Source: Nageia nagi (taxonomy: Eukaryota > Pinophyta). Taken from it: 64,000 nucleotides of DNA. Shown here one piece after another: positions 12,782 to 23,924 of this stretch (position 1 is its first letter; each line of letters begins with the position of its first letter). The notes beneath the pieces were generated by a model. The model was not told the origin of the DNA. It worked only from the letters and a program-made list of their open reading frames with translations, and did no database searches. A program made the translations under genes and the position numbers. The stretch is taken from contig JBITNC010000001.1 in assembly GCA_050084985.1 (NCBI GenBank), positions 165,788,001 to 165,852,000 on the forward strand, in the 5' to 3' direction.

Positions 12782-13501
12782 TGTAGATCCAAAAATATGT
12801 AAATACATAAATAAATTAATTTGGTCTATAAATACAATGAATAACAGTTCTATATTAGATTATAAGAAATATACATGAAACATATAAACCTGATATAGAG
12901 TGGGGCTTGTATCCAATTTGTGTATAATCCTCAAAAATAAATAAAAATGAATCTCTAGAGGATTGTGATCGAACTTAAGATGAGATATTAATAGAAGTTC
13001 TCTATGATGGATTCATGAATCGTTCCCCAAAATTTGAACCTCTCAATCATGAAGGTTCACATCATTGGTTGCATGGATTTTGTATGCCATTGATGGTGTA
13101 GGAGTGGCAATTTCATATGGTATGCAAGAAAGAGATAACAAAGCTCAAAGAGTTAACAAGTTATCAAAGATAGGTGGCATCAAGAGACACTATTGGTACA
13201 TGTTTGGGAAAATCACCTATCAAAGAGATCTGATAGGGATGTCAACCTTCACCTCCTATATTTTATAACTTGGAAGGAAATAATAAGGGGTAAGCCCAAC
13301 ATATAGCAATAACAATGATCATTTCAATATTCAAGATAACTTAAAATATAAACCTTGGTATATGATATTACATTGGCTCTAGCACATGGTATTGCAATAT
13401 AATAGCATTTTATCTTGATTTATATATTATTTTATTTTAATAATTTAATGTGCTAAAAATGATTTATTAAATAAATAATAAATCATTTTTAGGCATCTAC
13501 A
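12782..13501 (-). repeat. 3' LTR of element A (720 bp)
   Basis: It starts TGTAGATCC and ends GCATCTACA on the plus strand, that is TG...CA in either reading. It aligns over its whole length with 20,184-20,904 with scattered substitutions and small indels. A TATA-like TTATAAAAT on the minus strand at about 13,257-13,265 could be the promoter. The element-start tip holds a perfect 16-bp inverted repeat (13,454-13,469 with 13,476-13,491). The polypurine tract abuts it at 13,502. Confidence 0.9.
13454..13491. repeat. Perfect 16-bp hairpin at the tip of the LTR
   Basis: The left arm TAAAAATGATTTATTA and the right arm TAATAAATCATTTTTA are exact reverse complements, separated by six bases. The same position in the partner LTR (about 20,857-20,893), in the LTR at 22,436-23,150 and in the LTR starting at 36,171 can also fold, although their sequences differ. 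Confidence 0.8.
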
Positions 13502-13517
13502 TTTTTCCCCTCTTTGG
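13502..13517 (-). other. Polypurine tract of element A
   Basis: The minus strand reads CCAAAGAGGGGAAAAA immediately before the TGTAGATG start of the 3' LTR. A nearly identical tract (CCAAAGAGGGATAAAA) precedes the LTR ending at 23,150. This is where plus-strand DNA synthesis of an LTR retrotransposon is primed, and it fixes the element's orientation. Confidence 0.85.
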
Positions 13518-15550
13518 ATATATAATGAAAAGCATTGAAATTGCATAATCCAAAGAAGTATAGAGAAGAGAAAAAGATTTTCAATAGTAAAGTGGACTTT
13601 CCCATTTTGATCAATATATAAAATGTGGTATGTTATTTTTTCCCTTTTGATCTTGTTTTCCCCTAGCTCATGGTGCATTGGGTAAGAAAGCCAAAAATAG
13701 GATTTCTTATATGAGGTGAGCGGTTGATGGTAATCATACTCACTCAAAAACTACCTATAGAATAAAACAAAATATACCTGCATAAATCACATCCAAGAAA
13801 GAATAAGCAATGGAAATAGTAAGAATGAAATAAATATAATATGTAATGTGCCACTATTGCTGATGCAACTCATAGTGATATAAACTATGATACATAGACT
13901 ACTATGATAGACAACTCATAGTCTATGAAGAGCAAGTACATGCGTTCTTTGTAATGCTTCAAGCTTGCAATATCCATGATTTATAGACTACCATGATAGA
14001 AAATTCATAGTATATAAATGCCCATTCAATGACTCACAATGGTGATGTATTGTAATAATACAATATTTGCTCATGGGAAGACCATGGTTGTGAAATAATT
14101 ATCAATATATCAATGAACCATGATATTCAATTTCTATTAATGCACCACATATTAAATTATTCATTAGCTTTTCATTACAAAATTTTAATTTGTATGAATT
14201 TTCAATGTGGTTCCACACCATTGGTGGCATGGTATGCCTAAAATATTACAATCATGTTTTCAATAATTTTGGTCCTTATCCATAAAGTAACACATATTTA
14301 TATAGAAATCATATAAATGGGTAAATTTTCAAAAAAATTATAATATACCCAAATGCCAAAGAATTTATATCAATTGTATGCCAATGACAATGTGAGTGTT
14401 TCCATTTCAAGTGGAAAAACTTGAAAGATGTTTGATTAACTATCATCCGTATCATTTTTTTGTAGTTTATAAAGAAAATAACATTTCCATGTATCATAAG
14501 ATTTTTAGAGAGATCATGAAATAGCAATATTTTTCAACATTTGCAATTCATGTTTGTAATCTATATAATATTCCAATAATCATTTCTTTGAATCTTAAAC
14601 AATATGTAAGCATTGCAATTATTTGAAAGAACATGCAATTTTATAACCTTCACGACACAAGCAACATAGAAAAGGATATGACATTTTTCAAAATAAAAGG
14701 TGCATTCAATTGAAAATAAAATATGGATTTTCAACTAACAATGAAGCATAAATAATAAGAAAATTGGAATATGAAAAATTAATGTACAATGCAAATATAA
14801 ATAAACTTTGTTAATAAAAATTAACCATATATAGCAACTCTATGATGGTAATGAGCATTCTATGAAATGCATCACAATGATAATTAAAATAATGCATTTA
14901 AAATTTTTCCTAATTTGTTTTATTTCATGCCATTGGTGGTGTACATTTAATATTAATAATTTTAAATAATGCCAATGTAATAATTTCAATCATAGACAAG
15001 TAGTAGGCAATGAAAAGGTACGTTTGCACTATTTAAAATCATTTTCCCTTGAATGCATAATATGGATGCTGATGGCAGTGTAAAAACAACATTAAAACTT
15101 TTTAAAAAAAGAAATGACAATCATTTAAAATACTTCTAAGTACACTCAAGGTATAAAATAATGGTTTTAGGTATTCCACAACACATAGAAAAATGCCCTA
15201 GGGTTTCTATTTAAACAATAAGATATATAAATAAATTATTACTTTGAAAAGTCATTTTGACTTCTACACCTACCTAATCGAGTGTTTTGGCACCCATGTT
15301 AACCTATGGCTTACCTACTAACTTGGCATAGACCTTATGACCTATTTCAAGTTATTTTAGGCATGTTGAATTCTCTTGACATGTTTGGACATTGATTTTC
15401 TCCATTTTCATTGATTTCTACCTACTTATGATCCTATTGAGGAGTGTGGTGTCATGTTGACCCTCTTGGACATACATGGATGTCATTTGCACTTACCCAT
15501 GATCGATTTATTTTATTTAATGTTGCTTCCTTTATTTTTCTCTATACCAA
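13518..15550. other. Non-coding 3' interior of element A
   Basis: No pol domain can be read on either strand. A phrase of about 60 bases with TAGACTAC(C/T)ATGATAGA and ATTCATAGT-TAT occurs twice (about 13,893-13,935 and 13,981-14,020). Chance ORFs at 13,445-13,747 and 14,309-14,527 lack any motif. Confidence 0.5.
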
Positions 15551-17066
15551 ATGGTGAACAAATCATGGAGAGCATTTGACCATCTCATCACTAGTCAAAG
15601 GGACCACATAGTAGAATACCTTCATTCTTTACCCTATGATCATGCGGTAAGTTTGATTTATTTGTTGTAATTATTAACTAATTATAGTATTTAATTATAT
15701 TATGATTGTTAATTTGAATTTTTCTTTTTCAAAGTAATTTAGTAAGTTAAACTTTATGTTATTACCTTACAAGAGTGTAAGGTTATCATTAGGGGAGGGC
15801 TCATGGCTATAACTATGTTAGAGAAGGCCATGAGTTGGCCTATGACTACACATATGGATGATATCCTCATCAAGTGTGGGTTGGAATACCTAGCCATTAT
15901 TAGGCACATACAACAAGACCTACCCCTTCTTACTACACTAGTAGAGAGATGTGATCCAGATTGCTCTACATTTCACCTACCTCTAGGTTAAATGATTGTG
16001 ACTTTTGTAGATGTATACTACATTTGGGGAATTCCCATAAAGGGAAGCCTAGTGCACTAGAGGAGATTTTGAACAACAATATCCAAGAGTAGGAGGCACT
16101 TTGGTTGATGAGTGAGGTGGACCATGACTAGGAGCATCGAGCTTCTTAGTTGGTGGAGGTATGTAGGTTTACCCCAGTAGGGTAACACTATGGTTATATG
16201 TGGTTACTATTATAGCTACTTACTTATATCCTAATAAGATTAGCTTGACCATCCCTCTCAGCCTAGTGTAGATCATATGATAGATTTGCAAGAGGGAGAC
16301 ACAGTTCACATGGGGACTCTTAGTTCTAGCATAGTTGTATGAGGAATTGTACAATTTTATCAGCATTGATAAGTTAAACATGGTGATTGCTCACATAGGA
16401 CTACTTCAAATATGGGTCTATGATTACATTATCATTGTGAGGCCTATGGGATTGCAATGGGTGAGAGAGGATCCAAGGGACATTACCTTGGTTTGTTGGA
16501 CCTCAAAGGATGGAGGGTATAGGTACCCTCACTTACTAGAGGTAAGGAGGTAATAGATTGATGGATTAAAGGTTGAGGACCTAGTTTGGGTATCCTATAA
16601 GTATTTTGTGTGGGATGTCAAAACTCACTAGCTAGCATGGGTCTAGGAGTGATTCCTCTAGAATTAAAGGGAGGTGGTCGATCCCTACCATCCATAATGC
16701 ATACTATGATAGTTCAAGATCCAGTAGGGGATCCCTCCAATTCTAGTATGCTATCGATGGTACATATCTGAGAGAGATACACCTACAAGGATATAGGTAA
16801 TTATGGTATGGAGGCTCTCATGGGAGGAGCCTAGGATATTAGATGAGGTGAATAATGTCTCCATGGCTCTTAGGGTTTCCCTTGGTTACATAGCATGGTG
16901 GGTTGGAGTTTGTCTTAGTGACCTCGAGATGGATGATGATGATAATGAGGAGGAGGAAGCAGCCAATGAGGATCATCAAAGGATGATCCCTACTAGGATA
17001 ACAACCCCATGCATAAAATACCATTACAGGAGGGGGAGGGACCAAGAGGACCAACACCAAGACTAA
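15551..17066 (+). pseudogene. Plant mobile domain (PMD)-like gene, antisense inside element A
   Basis: An ATG at 15,551 opens MVNKSWRAFDHLITSQ. After 32 codons the frame meets GCG/GTAAGT, a good splice donor at 15,647, and a plausible acceptor lies at 15,791-15,792. The next segment (15,803-15,991) gives LTTLVERCDPDCSTFHLPLG, then after one stop MIVTFVDVYYIWGIPIKG. This is the core signature of the plant mobile domain (TFHLPxGEMxxTLxDVxxLxGLPxxG). Further blocks are LLQIWVYDYIIIVRP (16,335-16,553) and VEDLVWVSYKYF, with an acidic tail of D and E runs to 17,066. PMD proteins occur as host MAIL/MAIN silencing factors and as passengers of transposons. Stops and at least one frame change show decay. 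It runs opposite to gag. Confidence 0.75.
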
Positions 17067-17177
17067 TGGTGTTGGCTAAGGCCATTGCCCTAGTGGTAAT
17101 AGGTAAGAGACTATTTTGTTTGCAAATTAAGGTTTTCAATTTTTATCCATGCACATGGGACATCTCCTTTTGTATTA

Positions 17178-17183
<6 letters not shown>

Positions 17184-17224
<41 letters not shown>

Positions 17225-17225
17225 G
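17184..17225. repeat. (TA)n microsatellite
   Basis: Alternating TA from 17,184 to about 17,214, then GTATATATAT to 17,225. It lies between the antisense PMD-like gene and the gag remnant of element A. Confidence 0.9.
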
Positions 17226-17872
17226 AATATGAGCCATTTTTTTATTCAATCCATGTGTTTGATATCTTTTTATTTTTCTAAATGTGAATGTATTTAAATT
17301 TGTAAGTTTTAATTTTGTGTTATGTGTTAACAATAAAATTTACTAAGAAGATACCATGCATGTAATAAACTTAATTACACAAGATCATAAAAATTAAATT
17401 CAATCACTTTACAAATCATAAATCACTTCACAAATCACAAATCATTTTTAATAAAGATAAATCAATATATAATGTAGGTACAAAAGGTGAAATAGGGACC
17501 CTATCACATGTTTTCCCATTTTTCTTACTAGACACCATGCAAACCAACAATTGACCATTCAAATAGGCTCAAAATACACTAAACATGAAGGGAATACTAT
17601 CCTCTTACATTTTATCCTAGGAAAAGTACATCATTGATGATGTGAAACAAATCCAATATGCCACTAATGGTGTGAGCAATGATGAAAAAGATAGAAAAAG
17701 AAAGAAATAGTGCAAGATATGACATTCATGAAGGAGAAAAAGGAATGAACTTATGCAATGAAGGAGAAACAATTCATAATGGCCAGATAGATGCACAACC
17801 CAACTAATATACATTACAAGTACACATGAAATTTTAACCAATAACTTTATGTACCTAAGAGGTTTGTGTAAC

Positions 17873-20119
17873 CTAGATACATTTTATAAAGGCAGGAACA
17901 AAAAGAGGCACCTTTAATTTCATGTTTTCCACATAGTTGGTGCCATAGTAAAAGTTATACATGCTGCTAGTCACATTGGTATTTGCTCTATTACTAGTTT
18001 TGTTTGGGCTATCATGCCTACATCCATGTTTGTGAGTAAAATAATAATGTAATTCATTATAAGTACTTATCATGCCAATGTAACCTTGTGGTTGTGAAGG
18101 AGGTAAGGGATTGGTGAACATCCTTAACTTTCCATTATCAGGATGTACATGTCCATGTTCTTTAGTAGCCTCATCATCCATCTTAATGGCCTTTTTGTCA
18201 ATGAAATCCTGTATAATATGCCTTAAAGTCCTATAATTGCATGTTAGATTTCTAGGAACCCTATGATAATTACAAAATTCCTCATATCTAAAATTTTTAG
18301 GTACACCATTAGGAAACTTAGGCTCAATAATAGGAGGAAGTTCAATAAGATCTTCTTTTGACAAAACATTAAGAATATTATCAATAGTATCAATCAAAGG
18401 TATAAACTATTGTCTAGGCTTAGGACTAGTTTTACATTTATGACTAACATTATGTACTTCAAGCTTTTTTATCTTTATTAAGGATTTGGATTGTATTTTG
18501 ATATGTAGGGGTATTGTTATTATGCATAGAATATAATTTTTTAATGCATGGATATTTTTTTAACACAACATCCATCATATCCCCTAATGTCATATTATGA
18601 TTAGAAATGACCAACAACTTATATGCAAGTAATAAAGAATTTGCAAATTTATCTTTTAGATCTTGCTCAAGCATGGTGATTTTATTAGCAATGCATGTCC
18701 ATACATTGAAAAAATCATGAATAGAATAATTAGGCAATTATTTAATTTTATATAGATCTTTAAAATAGACTTTTTAAGCAATATTTTACTTAAAATTTTG
18801 CAAAACTTAATGAATTAAATTTTTATACCTATCAATGCTCTTTTTAAGAAGCTAAAAATACCATTTCTAATATGCATATTAGGATCTTGTAAAACCTTAA
18901 ATTTAGTAAATTTAATACTCTTTTTCCTAGTAAGTACCTTAGAAAGAATTCTATCTGTTAATGGTCTCTTTATGCAAAATAAGAAATCATTATCATCATA
19001 AGAAATTCATTATAATTCTATTTTTGGTTTGCATTCCTCAATTTACATCTATTTTGAGGGAGGTGGAGGGATTTGAGGTAGAATTTGTGCCTTTCTAAGT
19101 TCATTTTGTTTGAGCTGAGACATCATTTTCTAAGTTCATTCATGTCCTAGTTTATCAAGCATTTGAGCTAAGACATCCATTTATTTTTGGTAAGGTTCCA
19201 ATTCTAAGGTAGCCATTTCATGAAAGTCATTAAGGATTCCAACTTTAATATTATGTTCTTCTAATTTCCAATTAGGCTATATCTTATAAGCATCACTAAT
19301 AAATTTGTCAAATTGTGCTTGCAATTCATCATCAAGACTATCATTTTGTATAATATTCTTACCTATAGTATACTTACCTCTTGTGAAATGGTCAAGTTTT
19401 AAAATAAGGTACTCATAATAATCATATACATTCTCCATTCTACTATTCTCAACAACTATGTCACATGGAGGCTATGTAAGCACCTCAAGAGTAACCTCTA
19501 TTTCGACCCCATCCATACCATCAGTGGTGTGTTTGTAGGAAAGTACATGAATAGTAGCATTCATATTAATGGAATGAGCCCTCCATCATGTAGATCCTAC
19601 ATTTTCATATGAAAATAAGCTATCTAATGATTTTGAGGCTCTAGAATTTTCCTCTAAGAGCTCATAATATGTTAAAATATCAATAATAATTTCAACATTA
19701 TGAGTAAGAAAATATTCTAATCTTTATTAATCAGATAGTACTTCTTGTATAGATTTAACATGAATAGGAATTCTATCTAACTTAGGTTAATCAAAATGAC
19801 TATTCAAGCTTACACTTTCAATTCAAATTGATCAACATTAGTACCAAATACCAATAATATCCATTTTCTTGCTAGAGCTTGTAGACTCAATATCACTAGG
19901 AGCATCAAGATGAGGTTCTTATAGAGGTGGGTCAATATTATGCCTAACACTTCTTTTTATATCATTTAAATGAACTTTCCCTTTGGATACCTCAAGGTTT
20001 TCTACATTTAGATCCATATTTTCAATATAAGTAAAACAAACCTTAGTTTTATCATTTTCTTTGGCTATTATCCAAAGAGTTTCAAGTAAGGAGATGAACA
20101 ATAATGAGAATGGATTCAT
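17873..20119 (-). pseudogene. gag remnant of element A
   Basis: An ATG at 20,119, 64 bases downstream of the LTR end, starts MNPFSLLFISLLETLW. Blocks of open frame follow: around 19,020-19,230 a Q/P-rich helix (LAQMLDKLGHE, then QILPQIPPPPSK after stops), at 18,459-18,737 an alpha-helical segment with LLAYKLLVISNHNMTLGD, and at 17,873-18,397 a 174-codon open frame. That frame contains FCNYHRVPRNLTCNYRTLRH then IIQDFIDKKAI. It matches the C-terminal Cx2-3H...C zinc-binding-like region of plant Tat/Ogre gag proteins, typically CxYHxxxxHxTxxCxxLKxxIQDLID. Gag forms the particle that packages retrotransposon RNA. Several stops make it non-functional. It is the only sense coding remnant in element A. 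Confidence 0.7.
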
Positions 20120-20170
20120 GAATTTTTAGAAAGAATGCCCTTGGTTAAAACTTAGGTGTGTAAGAATGTT

Positions 20171-20180
20171 GGGTTCACCA
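20171..20180 (-). other. Primer binding site of element A
   Basis: On the minus strand TGGTGAACCC begins three bases after the end of the 5' LTR and continues AACATTC. Starting TGG at this distance from an LTR is the usual form of a tRNA-primed binding site. Which tRNA it matches cannot be settled by eye. Element C has a near-identical site (TGGTGAGCC at 36,970-36,978), which suggests a shared primer. Confidence 0.7.
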
Positions 20181-20183
20181 AAA

Positions 20184-20904
20184 TGTAGACCCAAAAATAT
20201 GTAAATACAGAAATAAATTAATTTGGTCTACAAATACAATGAATAGCAGTTCTATATCAAATTATAAGAAATATACATGAAATCTATAAACCTGATACAG
20301 AGTGGGTCCTATAGCCAATTTGTGTATAACACTCAAAAGTAAATAACAATGAATCTCTAGTGGATTGTGATTGGACTTAAGATGAGTTCTTAACAAATGT
20401 TCTCTATAATGGATTCATGAGCCATTCCCCAAAATCTAAACCTCTTGATCATGAAGGTGGACATTGTTGGTTGCATGGATCTTGTATGCTATTGATGGCA
20501 TATAAGTGGAAATTTAGTGTGGTGTACAAAGAGAGATAATATATCTTAGAGAGTTAACAAGTTCTCAAAGACAAGTGATGTCAAGAGACACTATTGGTAC
20601 AATATTTGGGATAACCACCTATTAGAGAGATCTGATAGGGATTTCAACCTTCACCTCTTGTATTTATACCTTACAAGGAAATAAAAATGGGTAATGTTGG
20701 CATATAGAAATAATAATGATCATTTCAATATTCAAGATAACTTAAAATATAAACCATGGTATATGATATTACATTGGCTTTAGCACATGGTATGGAAATA
20801 TAATAGCATTTTAACTTGATTTATATATTTTTTTTCCTTTTAATCATTTAATGCACTAAATATGATTTATTAAATAAATAATAAATCATTTTTACACCTC
20901 TATA
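20184..20904 (-). repeat. 5' LTR of element A (721 bp)
   Basis: Starts TGTAGACCC on the plus strand and ends CCTCTATA. The final CA of its partner has become TA. It is alignable throughout with 12,782-13,501, including AATTTGGTCTA-AAATACAATGAATA, GGTTGCATGGAT and AGAGACACTATTGGTACA. A TATA-like GTATAAATACAAG on the minus strand lies at about 20,669-20,681. GTTTG follows at 20,905. Confidence 0.9.
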
Positions 20905-21210
20905 GTTTGATTTTTTATCCTAATTTTTATTTAGGATATATAGCAAAGTTAACATGCAAACTAACTTTGATTTTACTTTGAGCATGGTTAGGTTAATGAA
21001 GGGGATTAAAGGTTGCTTGAGATTTAATTTGAATGCATTGGGAAGAGCTTAAATATTAGTATCCTAATTTTTTCTTAGAATATTTAGGAATATTATCTTG
21101 CAAGTTAACTCTGCCTAGGGTTTGAGTATGGTTAGGTTAAATTTTGGGTGAGTTAAAGGTCATGATTAAGATTTGATTCGATTTGGAAGAGGAGAGTATT
21201 AATGAGGATA
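20905..21210. repeat. ~145-bp tandem repeat, remaining units, with right target duplication of element A
   Basis: After GTTTG (20,905-20,909) two related units follow, roughly 20,912-21,060 and 21,061-21,210. Both run ATCCTAATTTTT, TTAGGATAT or TTAGAATAT, GCAA(A/G)(C/T)TAACT, GAG(C/T)ATGGTTAGGTTAA, then GATT-AAGGT and (G/T)GGAAGAG. The sequence left of element A completes an earlier unit. Confidence 0.6.
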
Positions 21211-21324
21211 TTTTAATGGGTAAGAATAGCCAAATGGGGGTTAGTTATATACTAACTCTAATCTCTAATTAAGTTAGTATCATAACCATAACCCTTAGTA
21301 TATTTAAGATTTTAATAATATGAG

Positions 21325-21700
21325 GTATATATTAAGTTATTTTAGAATTTAGTCATATTTAATTATTTTATTAAATACAACTAAATGCAATCTATAGGTT
21401 AAAAAATACATTTAGGCTTTATATGGAGTGGGGTGAATATTTTTAATTTAGTTGATTTAATAAAGTAGTGTGCATATTTAATTACTTTATTAAATGTATG
21501 TAACATATAAATTAGATAAGTCTTAGAGTTTTAGTCATATTCAATAACCTTTTTAAATATAACTAGGTGTAATGTGTATATCTAATTATACATTTAGGCT
21601 TAGATGGATTGGGATGAATATATTTAATTAAATTGATATAGTGGTGTGTACATTTAATCACTTATTTTTCTAGTGGGTTTGGAGATTTTGAGTGTCTACA
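21325..21700 (-). mobile_element. LTR end of an older gypsy element (E)
   Basis: The plus-strand sequence ends AGTGTCTACA at 21,700, so the minus strand starts TGTAGACACTCAAAATC, parallel to the TGTAGA starts of the other LTRs here. Directly outside it the minus strand reads AAAAGGGGTAACA (21,701-21,713), a good polypurine tract. The LTR interior carries a ~190-bp duplication: CATATT(T/C)AAT with AAATA(C/T)AACTA(A/G)(A/G)TG, and TACATTTAGGCTT(A/T)-ATGGA, at about 21,345-21,440 and 21,535-21,620. The LTR probably continues leftward and is interrupted by element A. Its left boundary is not identified. Confidence 0.5.
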
Positions 21701-21713
21701 TGTTACCCCTTTT

Positions 21714-22435
21714 GTATTGTGTTGTGTGAAAACAAATTTCAATACAAAAATAACTGATATAAGTGAATGATTAGAACAAGGTGATTGAGGATGAAATGAT
21801 TGATTACAAACAATTATGAGGGGGATAATTGTAGATGATAAAATATAATCCTAAAGTATAGTAAAGGATGAAGCAATTACATCTACTTAATTAAAGTACA
21901 AAGGTGCCTAAATTCCTATGATCACTTAATAATTAATGGAAATAGTTAAAGATAATAGAAATTATAGAAGTAAAATAATAACATATGATAAAATATAAGA
22001 TAACAAGTTGATAGACACATACTTTTTGCTCACTTTGAGGATGAAGAATTAGATACAATGTCTTGAAATGATATCTCACATGTGGTTGAATGCTAATGCT
22101 AGCTATAGTGTTGGTGCTAGGGATCCTATAGAGATAGGTATCTCACCTCAACATTAATGTTGCTCATTATCCTCCAAGGTAATAAAAAAGTAAAGGATAG
22201 GTCTTGAGTGTAATAGATTCCAATCTTGATAAGTGGTGTTGAAGAACATCAATAAATTTGTGAGAGATATTTACAATCCTATCAAGATGAATTCTTGATA
22301 GTATTTCCATTTATATAATTCTTAATTTATATGTTTAGAAATATGACTAAATTCACCTTTGCATGCTAGCATATACATTGGTAGTATAACCTACAAATTA
22401 AAATAATTACACATGATAAGTAATTTAGGTAGATT
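21714..22435. other. Unassigned interior sequence between two LTRs
   Basis: No domain is readable. If 21,325-21,700 is the 3' LTR of element E on the minus strand, this is part of E's internal 3' region, cut by the LTR that begins at 22,436. Confidence 0.4.
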
Positions 22436-23150
22436 TGTAGATTCTAAATCAATGAAGAAACATAATATTTATAAGTCTACTAAAATAGGATGATACTTAT
22501 TCAATTATATGATGATTAGTATATGAAAAGTGTACACCTAAAATTATGGAAGAGGTATTTATAACCCTAAAAGTATGCAATTCATAAGCAAAGGATCAGA
22601 TTAGCTTAGATATGAGTTGATCCTTTAATAATATTCTATTATCTAGATCAATACTCATTGCTCTCAATACTTGATACCTTGGATCATAAATAATCACTGC
22701 ACAAACACCATGGTTACAATATTCTCTTACAAAATGAATGCCTTGAAGCCTACAAAATTATGAAGTGCATACGAGATAGAAATTAACTAAAGCTCAAGGC
22801 AAAATAGATTCTCATATAAGTGGTGTTTAGAGACAATATAAGTATGATGATGCAGGATAACCACATATCCAAGAGATCCAAAAAGGATGTCAACCTCCAA
22901 ATCCTCCATTTATAACCTAAAAGGACATAGAAATGAATAAAATATGATTTATAAAAATAATATAATCTTTGTAATATTCAATATACTAGTAAACATAAAT
23001 CATAGTTAGTGATATTGCATTAGGCCTAGCACATGATATTGCCTTGTAATAATACCGTTATCTTGAAATTTGTAATATTGCTTTCATTCCATAGATAAGT
23101 CTAAAATATGATTTATTAAATAATTAATAAACCATTTTTAGTTGTCTACA
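22436..23150 (-). repeat. 3' LTR assigned to element B (715 bp)
   Basis: It begins TGTAGATTC and ends GTTGTCTACA. The right part aligns with the LTRs of element A (AGTGGTGTTTAGAGAC-AT, TAACCAC-TAT, AGAGATCC, GTCAACCTCC). On the minus strand TTATAAATGGAGG is a TATA-like promoter candidate at about 22,903-22,915. The tip carries the diverged hairpin AATATGATTTATTA / TTAATAAACCATTTT. No target duplication was found (AGATT left, TTTTA right). Assignment to element B rests only on orientation, the adjoining PPT and position. Confidence 0.7.
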
Positions 23151-23166
23151 TTTTATCCCTCTTTGG
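23151..23166 (-). other. Polypurine tract adjoining the LTR at 22,436-23,150
   Basis: Minus strand CCAAAGAGGGATAAAA ends exactly where the LTR begins. It differs from the tract of element A at a single base. Confidence 0.8.
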
Positions 23167-23924
23167 ATATGAAATGAAAAAGCATTTTGAAATTACATAC
23201 TCTAAATAAACATAGAGAAGTAGAAAAAGTTTTAATAGTAAAGTGTACTTCTCTGAGATCACTACTATGTTGAATATGATATCTTATTTTACCCCTTTTG
23301 ATATTTGATTACCTCTTACTTCTTATGCAAGGTAATCAATCCAAAACTTCATCTTTTTTACATAGAGGATTGATGGTGCCTTTGGTCTTACTCTCTTACA
23401 TGAATTGTAAAAACAAAAGAGATAATACCTACATATATTATATCCATTAAAAGAATAATAAATATAGAAGCAAGGATGAAATACATATAATATCTATTTC
23501 ATAGACTATCATCATTATGACTAATAACCTTTTTTAAATAAAAGAGGTTGAGACATGAAACTTGAGATAGATTATGTAATCATATGTGAATTTAACTTGC
23601 AATTTTAAGAAAAAGTTATGCTTATGGGGTTTCCATGACTTACATTTTTAAATTTGTTAGTAGAAAATGCATTGCATTTGAAAAATAATCAAGAGAAGTT
23701 TAGATGATATGTCAATATATATGCTAAATATTTAGAGTATTTAGTATCCTAGCATCAGTAAGTAATTAGATTTTTGAAATAAACTCATTGATTTTCATGA
23801 TATGAGCACCATAATGATAGATTTAGCATGATGTTAATGCCATTATTTTTGTAGAATTTTTAGATAATATATTTGGTGATGTTGATGATGGATGTTGTTA
23901 GATCTCAAGTTCAAGTATTATATT

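Larger units (their letters stand above)
12782..20904 (-). mobile_element. Element A: complete-structure, non-autonomous Tat-like gypsy retrotransposon
   Basis: Two alignable LTRs (12,782-13,501 and 20,184-20,904) flank a 6.7-kb interior. The sequence GTTTG occurs immediately outside both ends (12,777-12,781 and 20,905-20,909), a perfect 5-bp target-site duplication. On the minus strand the order is 5' LTR, PBS (20,171-20,180), gag remnant (20,119 to 17,873), an antisense PMD-like gene (15,551-17,066, plus strand), PPT (13,502-13,517) and 3' LTR. No protease, reverse transcriptase, RNase H or integrase is visible, so the element must have moved with help from relatives. The gag C-terminus and PBS suggest the Tat branch of Ty3/gypsy. 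The antisense extra ORF between gag and the 3' LTR is its most unusual trait. Confidence 0.9.

Noticed and set aside
17009-17281. 90-codon plus-strand ORF after the PMD-like gene
   Set aside because: The first part is a different frame of the PMD tail and the rest is the (TA)n repeat.
22436-23150. A solo LTR inserted in element E
   Set aside because: No target duplication flanks it (AGATT versus TTTTA), and a polypurine tract adjoins it, which indicates the 3' end of a larger element.
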